This document shows, in pieces, positions 25,533 to 35,164 of a stretch of 64,000 bases of DNA. The stretch comes from Acinetobacter courvalinii (GTDB lineage Bacteria; Pseudomonadota; Gammaproteobacteria; Pseudomonadales; Moraxellaceae), in NCBI RefSeq assembly GCF_014635545.1, contig NZ_BMDA01000001.1:946739-1010738 (forward strand), given 5' to 3'. The first letter of the stretch is position 1. Each line of letters starts with the position of its first letter. The notes under the pieces were generated by a model. That model had not been told where the DNA came from. It made no database searches and worked only from the letters and a program-made list of their open reading frames with translations. A program made the translations under genes and the position numbers.

Positions 25533-28003
25533 TAACGTTGTGTCCAAGATTGATTAATTTTGTTGAAACCTAAAACTCTATTCTCCAGAAGTGAAGCGAG
25601 CTTATTGTTTAAAGCACCAAGACCTTTTAGCGTGAATTCAGCCATAACTGCATTCTTTTTACGAACGTCTGGCATATTTGGATCATCCAGATCGTTATAG
25701 TAAGAGCGGCCATAGACTGACACAGCCCAACAACAAGATTCATAATTTACGCCAAGTAAGTATTCGCGCATCACGTTGTTGTCGATGTCGTATTGAGCAT
25801 GACCCATAATACGCCAATTGTCTTTTACAGGTTGTATAAAGGATGCAACCACTTGGTCATAAGCGTTTTGACGATCAGGAATATCTTTGCGGTAGAAGTA
25901 GCCTAAGTTATATAGATTGCCTTTGTCGCCGGTATAGTAGGCTTGGAAATCACGTTGCGCATTCTCACCATTGGACATCCAGGCTGCATTCGAGCTAATG
26001 GTGACGTTCTGGTTAAGCTGACTAGACAGGCTGACGATAGGGCCGGTACGGCGTTGGGTGTCAAATTCATCCAGTTTTTCATTTAGGCTGACACGACGAT
26101 CACTAAAATAATAACTTTGTCCGACACTGGCTTTAATCCGTTCTAAACCTTCGGTATCTAAAAGGCTATAAGTTACACCCAGTGACAAGAAATTATTATC
26201 ATCTAAACGGTCATGCCCATAGAAACGATAGGGGTTAAATAGTTGATCGTAATTGATTGACGCAGAAGTTGAGTCAAAGTTTGGATGATCGTCTTGCTTT
26301 CTATAAGGCGAATAAGCATAAAAAGCACGAGGTGAAATGCTTTGTAAATACTTGCCGTCTTTTTCAAAGGTCATCCCTGTTGCTAGGGTGAACTGTGGTA
26401 CTACCACTGATTTTTCTAAATCATCAGAAGCTGATAATCCACGTCCTTCTTTTGAATCCTGATCGAAGAAGGTGTTGATACTACGCACAGAAACTTCTGG
26501 TACGACATAGAACCATGATGGCGTCAGGTAGTTGTATCGAACTGCAAACTGGTTATAGATACGGGTACCACTGGATTCGAGTGCGGAACCATCTTCAATT
26601 GATTTCTTGAAGTATGCGGTATCGTTATTAAATTCATACTGCAGACCTTGTGGGTCACCCGTGACATAATTTAATAAGAATTGTGGCAGTCGGGCATAAG
26701 GCTTGTCTGCATCTTTAATGGTTTTATCTAGCGTCTGGAAGTCTTCGACTTTTAACTGCGCTTTAAGACCAGGAATTCCATTCGCGTAGTTAAGTTCCCA
26801 GGCACGACGTAAATTCAGATCAGTACGGGTGTTGGGGTTGTTATTAAAGTCAGCAAAATAATCTTTATCTGATGCGTAGTTATATTCCAGATTGGTCGAC
26901 CATTGGTCATCAATCTTCCAATTATGAAGAAAGTGAAGATCTTCACGATCCTGATCATCATATTGATTATCTTGAGCAATATAACCACCCCAAATACGAC
27001 CTGAACCGAAGTTTTCAGTCATATAACGGAATTCGGCATCTAACTTTGCACCACGTTTACTCATAAAGCTTGGCGTAAGCGTAAGATCGTAATTCGGTGC
27101 AAGGTTGAGATAAACCGGCGCAGCAAGTTGAGCGCCACCATCATTACTGTAGCCAAAGTTTGGACTGAGTAAACCTGTGGTGCGGCGGTCATCGATTGGG
27201 AAATTGAAATAAGGAACGGCAAGGACGGGTACATCTTTTACGTAAAATTTTGTACCACGGGTCACACCACGACCTGTATCCTGATTTAACTCAATTTCTT
27301 TGGCCTGAATCTTCCATGCCGGTTTTTGTTCTGGTGGACATGCGGTATAACTCGCATCTTTAAAGATCACCAGATTTTCATTGGCACGTTTGATCTGACT
27401 GGCATGACCATGTGCATGTTGTTGTTCTGAGATATAGAAACTGTTATTTAAATCCCCGGTCTGGGTCTTTAAATTATAGTTAATCGCATCACTTTGGGTG
27501 AGCAGGCCAGATTGCGCAAGTTGTACTCGGCCTTCAGCATTGGCATGCGTTTGAGTCGAATCAATAGTCACCTGATCGGCACGAATAGTGCGACCTTCCT
27601 GATCGATAACCACGTTACCCTGAAGCACAGAGTCGCCCGCTGGATTGTAGTGTCCATAATCCGCTGTAATCACCGAGGTGGTAGTACTTGCATCGCCTGC
27701 TTTGGTTTCGGGATTAATCGGCGTAACCCAGGTTCCTTGGCAAAAAGAGGAACTTAAATAGCGGTTGTCGCGCAATTGTGCTTCTGGTGCAGATTTGTCT
27801 ACGTAATATTGCTGGAAAAAACTTTCTCCAGGATAACTTTCCTGGTCTTGCTGTCCTTGATTTCGAATGGCTGCTTTGAGCTGTTTGTTGTCAAGCGTAG
27901 AGACAGCATCAGCTGGTGCCGCGAAACTGGATTGAATCGAGCCGCCGCACAAGAGTGTCAAAATAGCTGTTGCTAAAGGATTAAATTTAAACTGATGTTT
28001 CAT
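25532..28003 (-). CDS. lptD: LPS-assembly outer-membrane protein LptD
   Basis: LptD inserts lipopolysaccharide (lipooligosaccharide in Acinetobacter) into the outer leaflet. The 823-aa protein has a signal peptide (GGSIQSSFAAPA), an N-terminal OstA-like domain with repeated strands (NVVIDQEGRTIRADQVTID) and a large C-terminal beta-barrel. Cysteines near residue 88 (SSFCQGTW), in TACPPE and the CCW pair near the end could form the interdomain disulfides known for LptD. It is divergent from amgK and coupled to surA. Confidence 0.95.
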   Translation of the reverse strand: MKHQFKFNPLATAILTLLCGGSIQSSFAAPADAVSTLDNKQLKAAIRNQGQQDQESYPGESFFQQYYVDKSAPEAQLRDNRYLSSSFCQGTWVTPINPETKAGDASTTTSVITADYGHYNPAGDSVLQGNVVIDQEGRTIRADQVTIDSTQTHANAEGRVQLAQSGLLTQSDAINYNLKTQTGDLNNSFYISEQQHAHGHASQIKRANENLVIFKDASYTACPPEQKPAWKIQAKEIELNQDTGRGVTRGTKFYVKDVPVLAVPYFNFPIDDRRTTGLLSPNFGYSNDGGAQLAAPVYLNLAPNYDLTLTPSFMSKRGAKLDAEFRYMTENFGSGRIWGGYIAQDNQYDDQDREDLHFLHNWKIDDQWSTNLEYNYASDKDYFADFNNNPNTRTDLNLRRAWELNYANGIPGLKAQLKVEDFQTLDKTIKDADKPYARLPQFLLNYVTGDPQGLQYEFNNDTAYFKKSIEDGSALESSGTRIYNQFAVRYNYLTPSWFYVVPEVSVRSINTFFDQDSKEGRGLSASDDLEKSVVVPQFTLATGMTFEKDGKYLQSISPRAFYAYSPYRKQDDHPNFDSTSASINYDQLFNPYRFYGHDRLDDNNFLSLGVTYSLLDTEGLERIKASVGQSYYFSDRRVSLNEKLDEFDTQRRTGPIVSLSSQLNQNVTISSNAAWMSNGENAQRDFQAYYTGDKGNLYNLGYFYRKDIPDRQNAYDQVVASFIQPVKDNWRIMGHAQYDIDNNVMREYLLGVNYESCCWAVSVYGRSYYNDLDDPNMPDVRKKNAVMAEFTLKGLGALNNKLASLLENRVLGFNKINQSWTQR

Positions 28004-28121
28004 TGTCTCATTAACCAGTACGCTAATTCACAATTAATTATTGTCGCATCATAGAGAAAAAGTTGATAAGTGGCTACACTTAAGCTTTCAAAATCTCAGC
28101 TAGTTTTAGATTTTATTGCAA

Positions 28122-29135
28122 ATGAATACACAACGTGAACAATTGATACAAACTTGGCTTCATGCCACTCTCCAATCCGATCAGTTCGAGATCAACTTTT
28201 TAGCAGGAGATGCAAGCTTTCGTCGTTATGCGCGAATTAAGTTACAAAACAAAACATATATGCTCATGGACGCGCCGCCTGAAAAAGAAGATTGTGCACC
28301 ATTTGTAAATATCGATGAGTTCTTTGATAAAAATGGTGTGCGTGTTCCGCATATCGTTGCCAAAGACCTGACATTGGGTTTATTGCTACTGGAAGATTTT
28401 GGTGATGTGGTGCTATCCACCTTACTGAATGATAAGACAGTAGATGACTACTATGCGCAAAGTTTTAAACAGCTGATTGAATTGCAACAGGTGGATGGGC
28501 AGGCTCATTTACCTGCTTATTCTTACGACAAGTTGATGGCTGAAATGCGTTTGCTGACCGAGTGGATGTTACCGTCATTAGACATTCAACCGACAGAGCA
28601 GCAGTTGGAAACCATTGAGCAAGCGTTTGACTTTCTGGCAATTGAAGCGACTCAACAGCCACAAGTGATTGTACATCGTGATTTTCACAGTCGTAATCTG
28701 ATGAAAATTGAAGGTGAACAGGAACTGGGGGTGATTGATTTTCAGGATGCGGTGATTGGTGCGGATACTTATGACCTGATTTCGATTACCCGTGACGCCT
28801 ATGTGCAGTGGAATGCTGAACGTGTGTATCAATGGTTTGAAGTGTTCTATAACTTGTTGCCAGCTTCTGCCAAGGAAAATCGTAGTTTTGAGCAGTTTAA
28901 ACGTGATGCCGACCTGATGGCGATTCAGCGCCATATCAAGATTTTAGGCATTTTTGTACGTCTGTTTGAACGTGATGGTAAATCAGGCTATTTAAAAGAT
29001 TTACCACGTGTAATGTGGTACTTACTTGAAGAAAGCCAAGGCTATGATGAATTGAATGAGTTTATGCAATTTATCAATGATGTGGTGATGCCTAAGTTTA
29101 TTGCCAAATACGGTGATTACGAGGTTGCAGCATAA
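28122..29135 (+). CDS. amgK: N-acetylmuramate/N-acetylglucosamine anomeric kinase AmgK
   Basis: AmgK phosphorylates MurNAc at C1 in the cell-wall recycling route that bypasses de novo UDP-MurNAc synthesis. The 337-aa kinase has an aminoglycoside-phosphotransferase fold with GDASFRRYARI at the N-terminal lobe, VIVHRDFHSRNLM as the catalytic loop and VIDFQDAVIGADTYDL as the metal-binding segment. The ATG at 28122 is used; a TTG two codons earlier is in frame. The stop overlaps the start of the MurU gene (TAATG), the pairing seen in pseudomonads. Confidence 0.9.
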   Translation: MNTQREQLIQTWLHATLQSDQFEINFLAGDASFRRYARIKLQNKTYMLMDAPPEKEDCAPFVNIDEFFDKNGVRVPHIVAKDLTLGLLLLEDFGDVVLSTLLNDKTVDDYYAQSFKQLIELQQVDGQAHLPAYSYDKLMAEMRLLTEWMLPSLDIQPTEQQLETIEQAFDFLAIEATQQPQVIVHRDFHSRNLMKIEGEQELGVIDFQDAVIGADTYDLISITRDAYVQWNAERVYQWFEVFYNLLPASAKENRSFEQFKRDADLMAIQRHIKILGIFVRLFERDGKSGYLKDLPRVMWYLLEESQGYDELNEFMQFINDVVMPKFIAKYGDYEVAA

Positions 29136-29824
29136 TGAAAGCGATGATTCTTGCCGCTGGCTTAGGTAATCGCATGCGTCCACTGACGTTGCATACACCA
29201 AAGCCGCTACTAGAAGTCGGTGGGAAACCGCTGATTGTCTGGCACATTGAAAAACTACAGAAAATTGGTGTCACCGAAATTGTGATCAATACCGCGTGGT
29301 TAGGTGATAAGTTGGTTGCTGCGTTGGGTGATGGTTCTCAGTTTGGTGTGACGATCTTGTGGTCGCACGAAGGTGAAGGTCTGGAAACGGCAGGCGGTAT
29401 CATCAATGCCTTGCCATTACTGGGTGATGAGCCTTTCATTCTGGTGAATGGGGATGTCTGGACAACGATGGACTTTTCAACGCTGTTAAATGTTCAGTTA
29501 GAAGATAAGCAGGCGCATTTGGTCTTGGTCGAAAACCCGCCTCAACATTTAAAGGGAGACTTCATCCTGGCAAATGATTTAGCTTATACTTTTGAGCAGG
29601 AGCAGTTGGGCGAAGCCTTAACCTATAGCGGTGTTGCTGTTTTAGCGCCACACATGTTTATTGGGCTAGAACATGGCAAGCGACCTTTAGCACCGTTGTT
29701 GAAAGAGGCGATGCAACAGCAGCAAGTTTCAGCAGAAAAGATGCAGGCGATCTGGGTCGACGTCGGGACACCTGAGCGTCTAGAACAGCTTGATCAGCAG
29801 ATCAAGCAAGGTGCGTTTGCATAA
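29135..29824 (+). CDS. murU: N-acetylmuramate alpha-1-phosphate uridylyltransferase MurU
   Basis: MurU makes UDP-MurNAc from MurNAc-1-phosphate, the step after AmgK. The 229-aa protein has the nucleotidyltransferase signature AAGLGNRMRPLT with KPLLEVGGKPLI, the metal-binding NGDVWTTMDF and a terminal VDVGTPERLEQL. Translation is coupled to amgK. In Pseudomonas this route gives intrinsic tolerance to fosfomycin; whether it does here is inference. Confidence 0.92.
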   Translation: MKAMILAAGLGNRMRPLTLHTPKPLLEVGGKPLIVWHIEKLQKIGVTEIVINTAWLGDKLVAALGDGSQFGVTILWSHEGEGLETAGGIINALPLLGDEPFILVNGDVWTTMDFSTLLNVQLEDKQAHLVLVENPPQHLKGDFILANDLAYTFEQEQLGEALTYSGVAVLAPHMFIGLEHGKRPLAPLLKEAMQQQQVSAEKMQAIWVDVGTPERLEQLDQQIKQGAFA

Positions 29825-29998
29825 TAAAAATTGCTTTGTCTATCTTGGATTTGCCTAAGAAAAGACAAAAACTTAATGGATTGTGCAGTTTATCATGTCT
29901 GTAAATGATTAACTGCATAATCGTTCAACAAGTCCTACTGTGCCTTGTATCAGAAATCGGTATACTGCACAGCAAATTTATCGAGATGTTGCACTGTT

Positions 29999-30634
29999 AT
30001 GCATCCTTTTTTTCAAGAATTAAAGCAAGGTAGTCAAGCTCTGGGTCTGAACCTGAGTGAGGACGCCCTAACACTCTTATTGAAATATCAAGATGCGCTG
30101 GTGCTGTGGAATAAGGCCTATAATTTAACGGCGATTCGTGAGCCGAAGGAAATGCTGGTTAAACATTTATTAGATAGCTTAAGTATCCTGAATGATTTAC
30201 CACAAGGTCGTTTATTAGATGTAGGGACTGGCGGTGGAATGCCGGGCATGATCATTGCATTATGTCAGCCAGAACGTGCTTGCGTGCTGCTGGATTCGAA
30301 CGGGAAAAAGATCCGGTTCCTGAAGCAGTTTATTGCTGATTTGAAACTGCAAAATGTCATTGCCGTTCAGACACGTGTTGAAAATGAAGAGAGTATTGGT
30401 GAGCTTGGTCAGTTCGATGTCATTACAAGTCGAGCATTTGCATCTTTGACCGACTTTGTCGATGCAGCACAACCATATATGCATGAGCAGAGTATTATTG
30501 CTGCAATGAAAGGCTTGATTCCAGCTGATGAAATTGAGCAAATGAAAAATGAGTATTCATGTAAGATCATTGAACTTCGTGTCCCGAGATTAGATGAACA
30601 ACGTCATTTACTTTTACTTCAACGTATTCAATAA
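29999..30634 (+). CDS. rsmG: 16S rRNA (guanine-527-N7)-methyltransferase RsmG
   Basis: RsmG methylates G527 of 16S rRNA using S-adenosylmethionine. The 211-aa protein shows LWNKAYNLTAIR, HLLDSLS and the binding motif LLDVGTGGGMPG, then TSRAFASLTDF. The ATG at 29999 (MHPFFQEL) is chosen because it fits the family's N-terminus; the open frame runs 18 codons further up. parA follows 17 bases later. Confidence 0.94.
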   Translation: MHPFFQELKQGSQALGLNLSEDALTLLLKYQDALVLWNKAYNLTAIREPKEMLVKHLLDSLSILNDLPQGRLLDVGTGGGMPGMIIALCQPERACVLLDSNGKKIRFLKQFIADLKLQNVIAVQTRVENEESIGELGQFDVITSRAFASLTDFVDAAQPYMHEQSIIAAMKGLIPADEIEQMKNEYSCKIIELRVPRLDEQRHLLLLQRIQ

Positions 30635-30651
30635 AAATATTAAGGGTAATC

Positions 30652-31434
30652 ATGGCTCAAATTATTGCGATTGCAAACCAAAAAGGTGGTGTAGGGAAAA
30701 CCACGACAGCAGTCAATCTTGCTGCCTCTTTGGCGATCTTGAAAAAACGTGTCTTGTTGGTTGATATGGACTCACAAGGGAATGCCACCATGGGGTCTGG
30801 CATTCAAAAGAATGATTTACTGTACTCGGTGACAGATGTGTTGCTGGGTGAAGTGCCGGTTGAAACTGCAATTCAAAAAGCAGAAGTCGGTTATAAGGTT
30901 TTAGGTGCGAACCGTGAACTTGCTGGGGTGGAACTGGCAATTGCAGAGCAGGAAGGACGTGAATTTATTCTGAAAAATGCACTGCAAGAAGTCGCTTCTG
31001 CTTTTGACTATATTATTGTTGATTGCGCACCAAGCTTAAGTCTGATTACAGTCAATGCTTTGGCTGCCGTGAATGGCGTGATTATTCCAATGCAATGTGA
31101 GTACTATGCACTGGAAGGCTTGGCTGACCTGACACAAACCATTGACCGAATACAAAAAGCTCTGAATCCAAACTTGGAAATTGTAGGGGTGTTACGTACC
31201 ATGTATGACGCTCGTAACGCATTGACACGTGATGTGTCTGCCGAGTTAGAGCAATATTTTGGTAAAAAACTATACGAGACCGTGATTCCGCGGAATATCC
31301 GTTTGGCGGAAGCGCCAGCTCATGGTTTACCTGTGATCTATTTTGAGAAAAGTTCTAAAGGCGCAGTTTCATATTTGAATCTCGCTGCAGAAATATTGAA
31401 GAAAAGTAAAGTGAAAAAAGGAAGTGCTGTATGA
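30652..31434 (+). CDS. parA: Chromosome-partitioning ATPase ParA (Soj)
   Basis: ParA is the Walker ATPase that moves ParB-bound origins. The 260-aa protein has the deviant Walker A KGGVGKTT, VDMDSQGN, and IIVDCAPSLSL, all typical of chromosomal Soj. It lacks the long N-terminal DNA-binding extension of plasmid ParA. Its stop overlaps the parB start (ATGA). Confidence 0.95.
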   Translation: MAQIIAIANQKGGVGKTTTAVNLAASLAILKKRVLLVDMDSQGNATMGSGIQKNDLLYSVTDVLLGEVPVETAIQKAEVGYKVLGANRELAGVELAIAEQEGREFILKNALQEVASAFDYIIVDCAPSLSLITVNALAAVNGVIIPMQCEYYALEGLADLTQTIDRIQKALNPNLEIVGVLRTMYDARNALTRDVSAELEQYFGKKLYETVIPRNIRLAEAPAHGLPVIYFEKSSKGAVSYLNLAAEILKKSKVKKGSAV

Positions 31435-32318
31435 GCATCAAAAAACGCGGATTGGCTAAAGGTCGTGGTTTAGATGCGCTATTAGGTTCAATTCAGAAAG
31501 AGAAATTGCAACTTGAAGCACAGGCCTTGGACCATGGTCAACTCAAGCAGATTGATGTCAATTTATTAAAGCGTGGTGAATATCAGCCACGTCGCTTTAT
31601 TCAGGAACAAGATCTACAAGAGCTTGCAGCATCGATTGAAAAACATGGTGTCATGCAACCGATTGTGATTCGTCCTGTTGAGGATGAGCAGCATCCATAC
31701 GAAATTATTGCCGGTGAGCGTCGTTGGCGCGCAGCGCAATTGGCTGGTCTGACTGAAATTCCGGCAATTGTCCGTGATCTGAATGATCAGGTGGCGATTG
31801 CCTTGGCGTTAATTGAAAACATTCAGCGTCAGGATTTAAATCCAATTGATCAGGCAATGGCTCTACAGCGTTTCCATGATGAGTTTGGTTTAAGTCATCA
31901 GGAAATCGCTGATACCGTTGGCAAGGCGCGTACCACGGTCAGTAATTTATTACGCCTTTTAAGCCTTGCTGATCCGATTAAAGACCTGATGCAACAGGGT
32001 CAAATCGATATGGGACATGCACGTGCCATTCTTGCGTTAAAAACCAAAGACCAGATTTCAGTGGCGCAAATCGTGATTGAAAAAGGCTTGTCGGTACGTC
32101 AAACTGAACAGTTAGTACGTGAGTGGAGTGAACCAAAACCTGAAAAGGAAAAGGCGCGGCTTTCTCCTGACATTGAACAATTGACCCAGAAACTCTCAGA
32201 GCGTTTCGGAGCAAATGTCAAAATTGACCATAACCAGAAAGGTAAAGGAAAAATGGTCATTCACTATCACTCATTGGATGAGTTGGATGGAATCCTCAAT
32301 ATTTGTTTACCTAACTAA
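31431..32318 (+). CDS. parB: Chromosome-partitioning protein ParB (Spo0J)
   Basis: ParB binds parS and uses CTP to slide and load partition complexes. The 295-aa protein has an N-terminal ParA-interacting segment (RGLGRGLDALLG-like KGRGLDALLG), YQPRR, the CTP-binding GERRWRAAQ and ENIQRQDLNPI motifs, a helix-turn-helix (LSHQEIADTVGKARTTVSNLLRL pattern) and a C-terminal dimer domain. It overlaps parA by four bases. I found no parS-like site in this window. Confidence 0.95.
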   Translation: MSIKKRGLAKGRGLDALLGSIQKEKLQLEAQALDHGQLKQIDVNLLKRGEYQPRRFIQEQDLQELAASIEKHGVMQPIVIRPVEDEQHPYEIIAGERRWRAAQLAGLTEIPAIVRDLNDQVAIALALIENIQRQDLNPIDQAMALQRFHDEFGLSHQEIADTVGKARTTVSNLLRLLSLADPIKDLMQQGQIDMGHARAILALKTKDQISVAQIVIEKGLSVRQTEQLVREWSEPKPEKEKARLSPDIEQLTQKLSERFGANVKIDHNQKGKGKMVIHYHSLDELDGILNICLPN

Positions 32319-32365
32319 TATTTAGGATACGTCCTTTTATATTTTAAATATTATTGGGGAATAAT

Positions 32366-32995
32366 ATGTGGGAACTTGTGAAAGCGGGTGGCTGGTTAAT
32401 GCTGCCCCTTATTCTGTCATCAATTTTTACGGTTGCGATTACGATTGAACGCTATATTCGTTTAAAGCGATCACAAGTTTTACCTCAGGCCTTACTGGTC
32501 AATGCAACAGATGCTGACACGGTAATTGCCCAGCTTGAGCAAGATGAAGCTTTAAAAAGTCCACTCGGACGTATTTTAAAAGCAGGTTATGATCATCGGA
32601 CACAAGGTGAACAATTTGCACGTGCACAAATGGAAGCAACTGCTTCACAAGAGATCGGCGCACTCGGAAAAAATATTAATTTTCTTGGGACTTTAAGTGC
32701 AATAGCACCTTTACTGGGTTTACTGGGTACGGTGCTGGGAATTATCGAATCTTTCCTGGTGATTGATGTGGGCTCTGCGGGTAATGCCAGCATGATGATG
32801 CCCGGCATTTCAAAAGCCTTGATTACCACAGCAGTGGGGATGCTGATTGCGATTCCTGCCATGATTGCCTATCGTTATTTTCAACGTGTCGTGCATGAAT
32901 ATATTGCAGAGCTGGAACAGCAATCGACTTTGTTTCATGCTGCGCTTTTCTATAAAAAAGCGTCTCCTTTACAAGAACACCGTCGCGCAAGCTGA
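32366..32995 (+). CDS. exbB: MotA/TolQ/ExbB proton channel family protein
   Basis: This 209-aa inner-membrane protein has three transmembrane helices: near residues 9-29, about 110-130 (SAIAPLLGLLGTVLGII) and about 150-170. The conserved GLLGTV-type segment identifies the ExbB/TolQ family. The ATG at 32366 follows GGGGAATAAT. With the next gene it forms an ExbB-ExbD pair ahead of msbA-lpxK-kdsB, a gene order seen in related bacteria. Which energised partner it serves is not shown by the sequence. Confidence 0.88.
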   Translation: MWELVKAGGWLMLPLILSSIFTVAITIERYIRLKRSQVLPQALLVNATDADTVIAQLEQDEALKSPLGRILKAGYDHRTQGEQFARAQMEATASQEIGALGKNINFLGTLSAIAPLLGLLGTVLGIIESFLVIDVGSAGNASMMMPGISKALITTAVGMLIAIPAMIAYRYFQRVVHEYIAELEQQSTLFHAALFYKKASPLQEHRRAS

Positions 32996-33009
32996 GCCGG
33001 GGTGGCATC

Positions 33010-33438
33010 ATGAAATTTAAACGTTCTCAAGTTGAAGATATTCATATTAATTTGACACCAATGATTGACTGTTTGTTATTTATTTTGGTGTTTTTATTAT
33101 TATCCACGACTTTTAGTCAGCAAAGTCGTATAAATCTGACACTGCCTGATGCGCAAGGTGTTCCACCTAAACAGTTCGATCATAAAATTGAAATCATGGT
33201 AGACTCCACAGGGCATTATTCTGTGAATGGCCAGGCTTTATCCAGTAAAGATATTGCTGATTTAAGTACGGCCATCAAGCAGGTGGCACAAGATCGTCGC
33301 GATTTGATGTTTATTATTGCTGCTGATGCAAAAGCCACTCATCAAGATGTGATTCGGGTGATGGATGTGGCTGGTCAGCTCGGCTTCGTCAACGTCAATA
33401 TCAGCACTAAAGTTCCAACTAGAGGTTTTACTGAGTGA
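33010..33438 (+). CDS. exbD: ExbD/TolR family biopolymer transport protein
   Basis: This 142-aa protein has a short cytoplasmic start, one transmembrane helix with the conserved acidic residue (NLTPMIDCLLFILVFLLLS pattern) and a periplasmic domain ending DVAGQLGFVNVNIST. It is the partner of the ExbB-like protein 14 bases upstream. Its stop overlaps the msbA start codon (GTGA). Confidence 0.9.
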   Translation: MKFKRSQVEDIHINLTPMIDCLLFILVFLLLSTTFSQQSRINLTLPDAQGVPPKQFDHKIEIMVDSTGHYSVNGQALSSKDIADLSTAIKQVAQDRRDLMFIIAADAKATHQDVIRVMDVAGQLGFVNVNISTKVPTRGFTE

Positions 33439-35162
33439 ATCAAGATTTTAAGGTTTATGTCCGCTTAATATCATATTTAAAATCTTATTGGGGCGTTGCC
33501 TTATTTGTCTTGCTTGGTTTTGGTATCAATGCTGCCACAGAAGTCTCTGTGGCAAAGTTGCTGAAATACATTATCGATGCAATTCAAAATGGTAGTCGAG
33601 AGAATCTGGACTGGTTTCCTGCACTGATTGTCTTACTTATGTTCTTCCGTGGCGTGGGTTTGTTCCTCGGTGGATATTTCTCTGCGGTGATTTCACGTAG
33701 TCTGGTATTCAGTATTCGTCAGGAAGTCTATGCAAAGCTTTTAAGACTACCAGCTCAGTATTATCTCGATAACAGTGCTGGTCATATCAGCGCAAAGCTG
33801 ATGTATAACGTTGAGCAGCTTACCGCAGCGTCCTCTGAGTCTTTGCAGACCTTGATTAAAGACGGTCTGATTGTTCTTGGCCTGTTGAGTTATTTACTTT
33901 ATACCAACTGGCGCTTAACCCTGTGTATCGTGGTTTTCATGCCGTTTATTGGTATTCTGGTCAGAATCGCATCGAAGAAGATGCGTAAGCTCTCGATTCA
34001 GGTGCAAAATACCATGGGTGATGTAAACCATGTGGTACAAGAAACCATTACTGCAAACTCGGTGGTAAAGAGCTTTACTGGCGAAGAATTTGAGCAGAAG
34101 CGTTTTTATAAGTCTTCTGAGGAAAACTTACGTCGCGGCCTGAAAATGGTTGTGGTGCAAAATATTAACAGCCCAATCATTCAGCTGTTGTTGTCGATGG
34201 CGATGGCAATCATCCTCTGGTTGGCACTCCGTCCACAGGTGTTTGGTGATACCTCTGCGGGTGAATTCATTTCATTCATTACCGCTGCGGGCCTGATCTC
34301 TAAACCAGTCAAGAATTTGACCGATATCAATGAAAAACTGCAACGCGGTCTGGCTGCAGCACACTCGGTATTTGAGTTATTAGATTTACCTGAAGAAGTG
34401 AATAATGGTCAGTTGAAACCGGTTTTAAAAGGCAATATCCAATTTGATCATGCCAACTTACGTTATGAAGATGGTACTCATGCCATTAAAGATTTGTCTT
34501 TAACCATAAAAGCAGGCCAAACGGTCGCGCTGGTGGGGCGTTCTGGTGCAGGTAAAACCTCATTGGTTAACATGTTGCCACGTTTTCAAGAGCTAAGTGA
34601 AGGTCAGATCTATTATGATGGCATTGCGGTCAAAGAAATTGAGCTGGCTTATTTACGCTCTCAAATTGCCACAGTGAATCAGCAGGTTGTACTATTTAAC
34701 CGTTCAGTACGTGACAATATTGCATATGGCCAATTACAGGATTCAAGTGATGAGCAGGTGATTGCGGCAGCAAAAGCAGCTTATGCCCATGACTTTATCA
34801 TGAATCTGCCACAAGGCTATGACACCATTCTGGGGGCGCAGGGTCTAAACCTTTCTGGTGGTCAGCGTCAACGTATTGCGATTGCCCGTGCGATTCTTAA
34901 AGATTCGCCAATCTTGATTCTTGATGAAGCAACCAGTGCACTGGATAATGAGTCTGAATATTTTATCCAGCAAGCATTTGATGAAGCAATGCAAGGTCGT
35001 ACTACCATCGTGATTGCCCATCGTTTATCCACCGTTGAGAATGCCGATCTGATTGTGGTAATGGATAAAGGCCAGATTATTGAGCAAGGTACCCACGCTG
35101 AGCTGTTGGCCAAGCATGGTATGTATTATCAATTACATCAACGCAATTTTGAGGAAGACTAA
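33435..35162 (+). CDS. msbA: Lipid A export ABC transporter MsbA
   Basis: MsbA flips lipid A-core across the inner membrane with ATP. The 575-aa half-transporter has six transmembrane helices in the first 300 residues, then Walker A GRSGAGKTS, the signature LSGGQRQRIAIARA and Walker B LILDEATSALD with the H-loop IVIAHRLST. It starts with GTG inside the exbD stop, showing coupling, and is followed within three bases by lpxK. Confidence 0.94.
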   Translation: MNQDFKVYVRLISYLKSYWGVALFVLLGFGINAATEVSVAKLLKYIIDAIQNGSRENLDWFPALIVLLMFFRGVGLFLGGYFSAVISRSLVFSIRQEVYAKLLRLPAQYYLDNSAGHISAKLMYNVEQLTAASSESLQTLIKDGLIVLGLLSYLLYTNWRLTLCIVVFMPFIGILVRIASKKMRKLSIQVQNTMGDVNHVVQETITANSVVKSFTGEEFEQKRFYKSSEENLRRGLKMVVVQNINSPIIQLLLSMAMAIILWLALRPQVFGDTSAGEFISFITAAGLISKPVKNLTDINEKLQRGLAAAHSVFELLDLPEEVNNGQLKPVLKGNIQFDHANLRYEDGTHAIKDLSLTIKAGQTVALVGRSGAGKTSLVNMLPRFQELSEGQIYYDGIAVKEIELAYLRSQIATVNQQVVLFNRSVRDNIAYGQLQDSSDEQVIAAAKAAYAHDFIMNLPQGYDTILGAQGLNLSGGQRQRIAIARAILKDSPILILDEATSALDNESEYFIQQAFDEAMQGRTTIVIAHRLSTVENADLIVVMDKGQIIEQGTHAELLAKHGMYYQLHQRNFEED

Positions 35163-35164
35163 GC

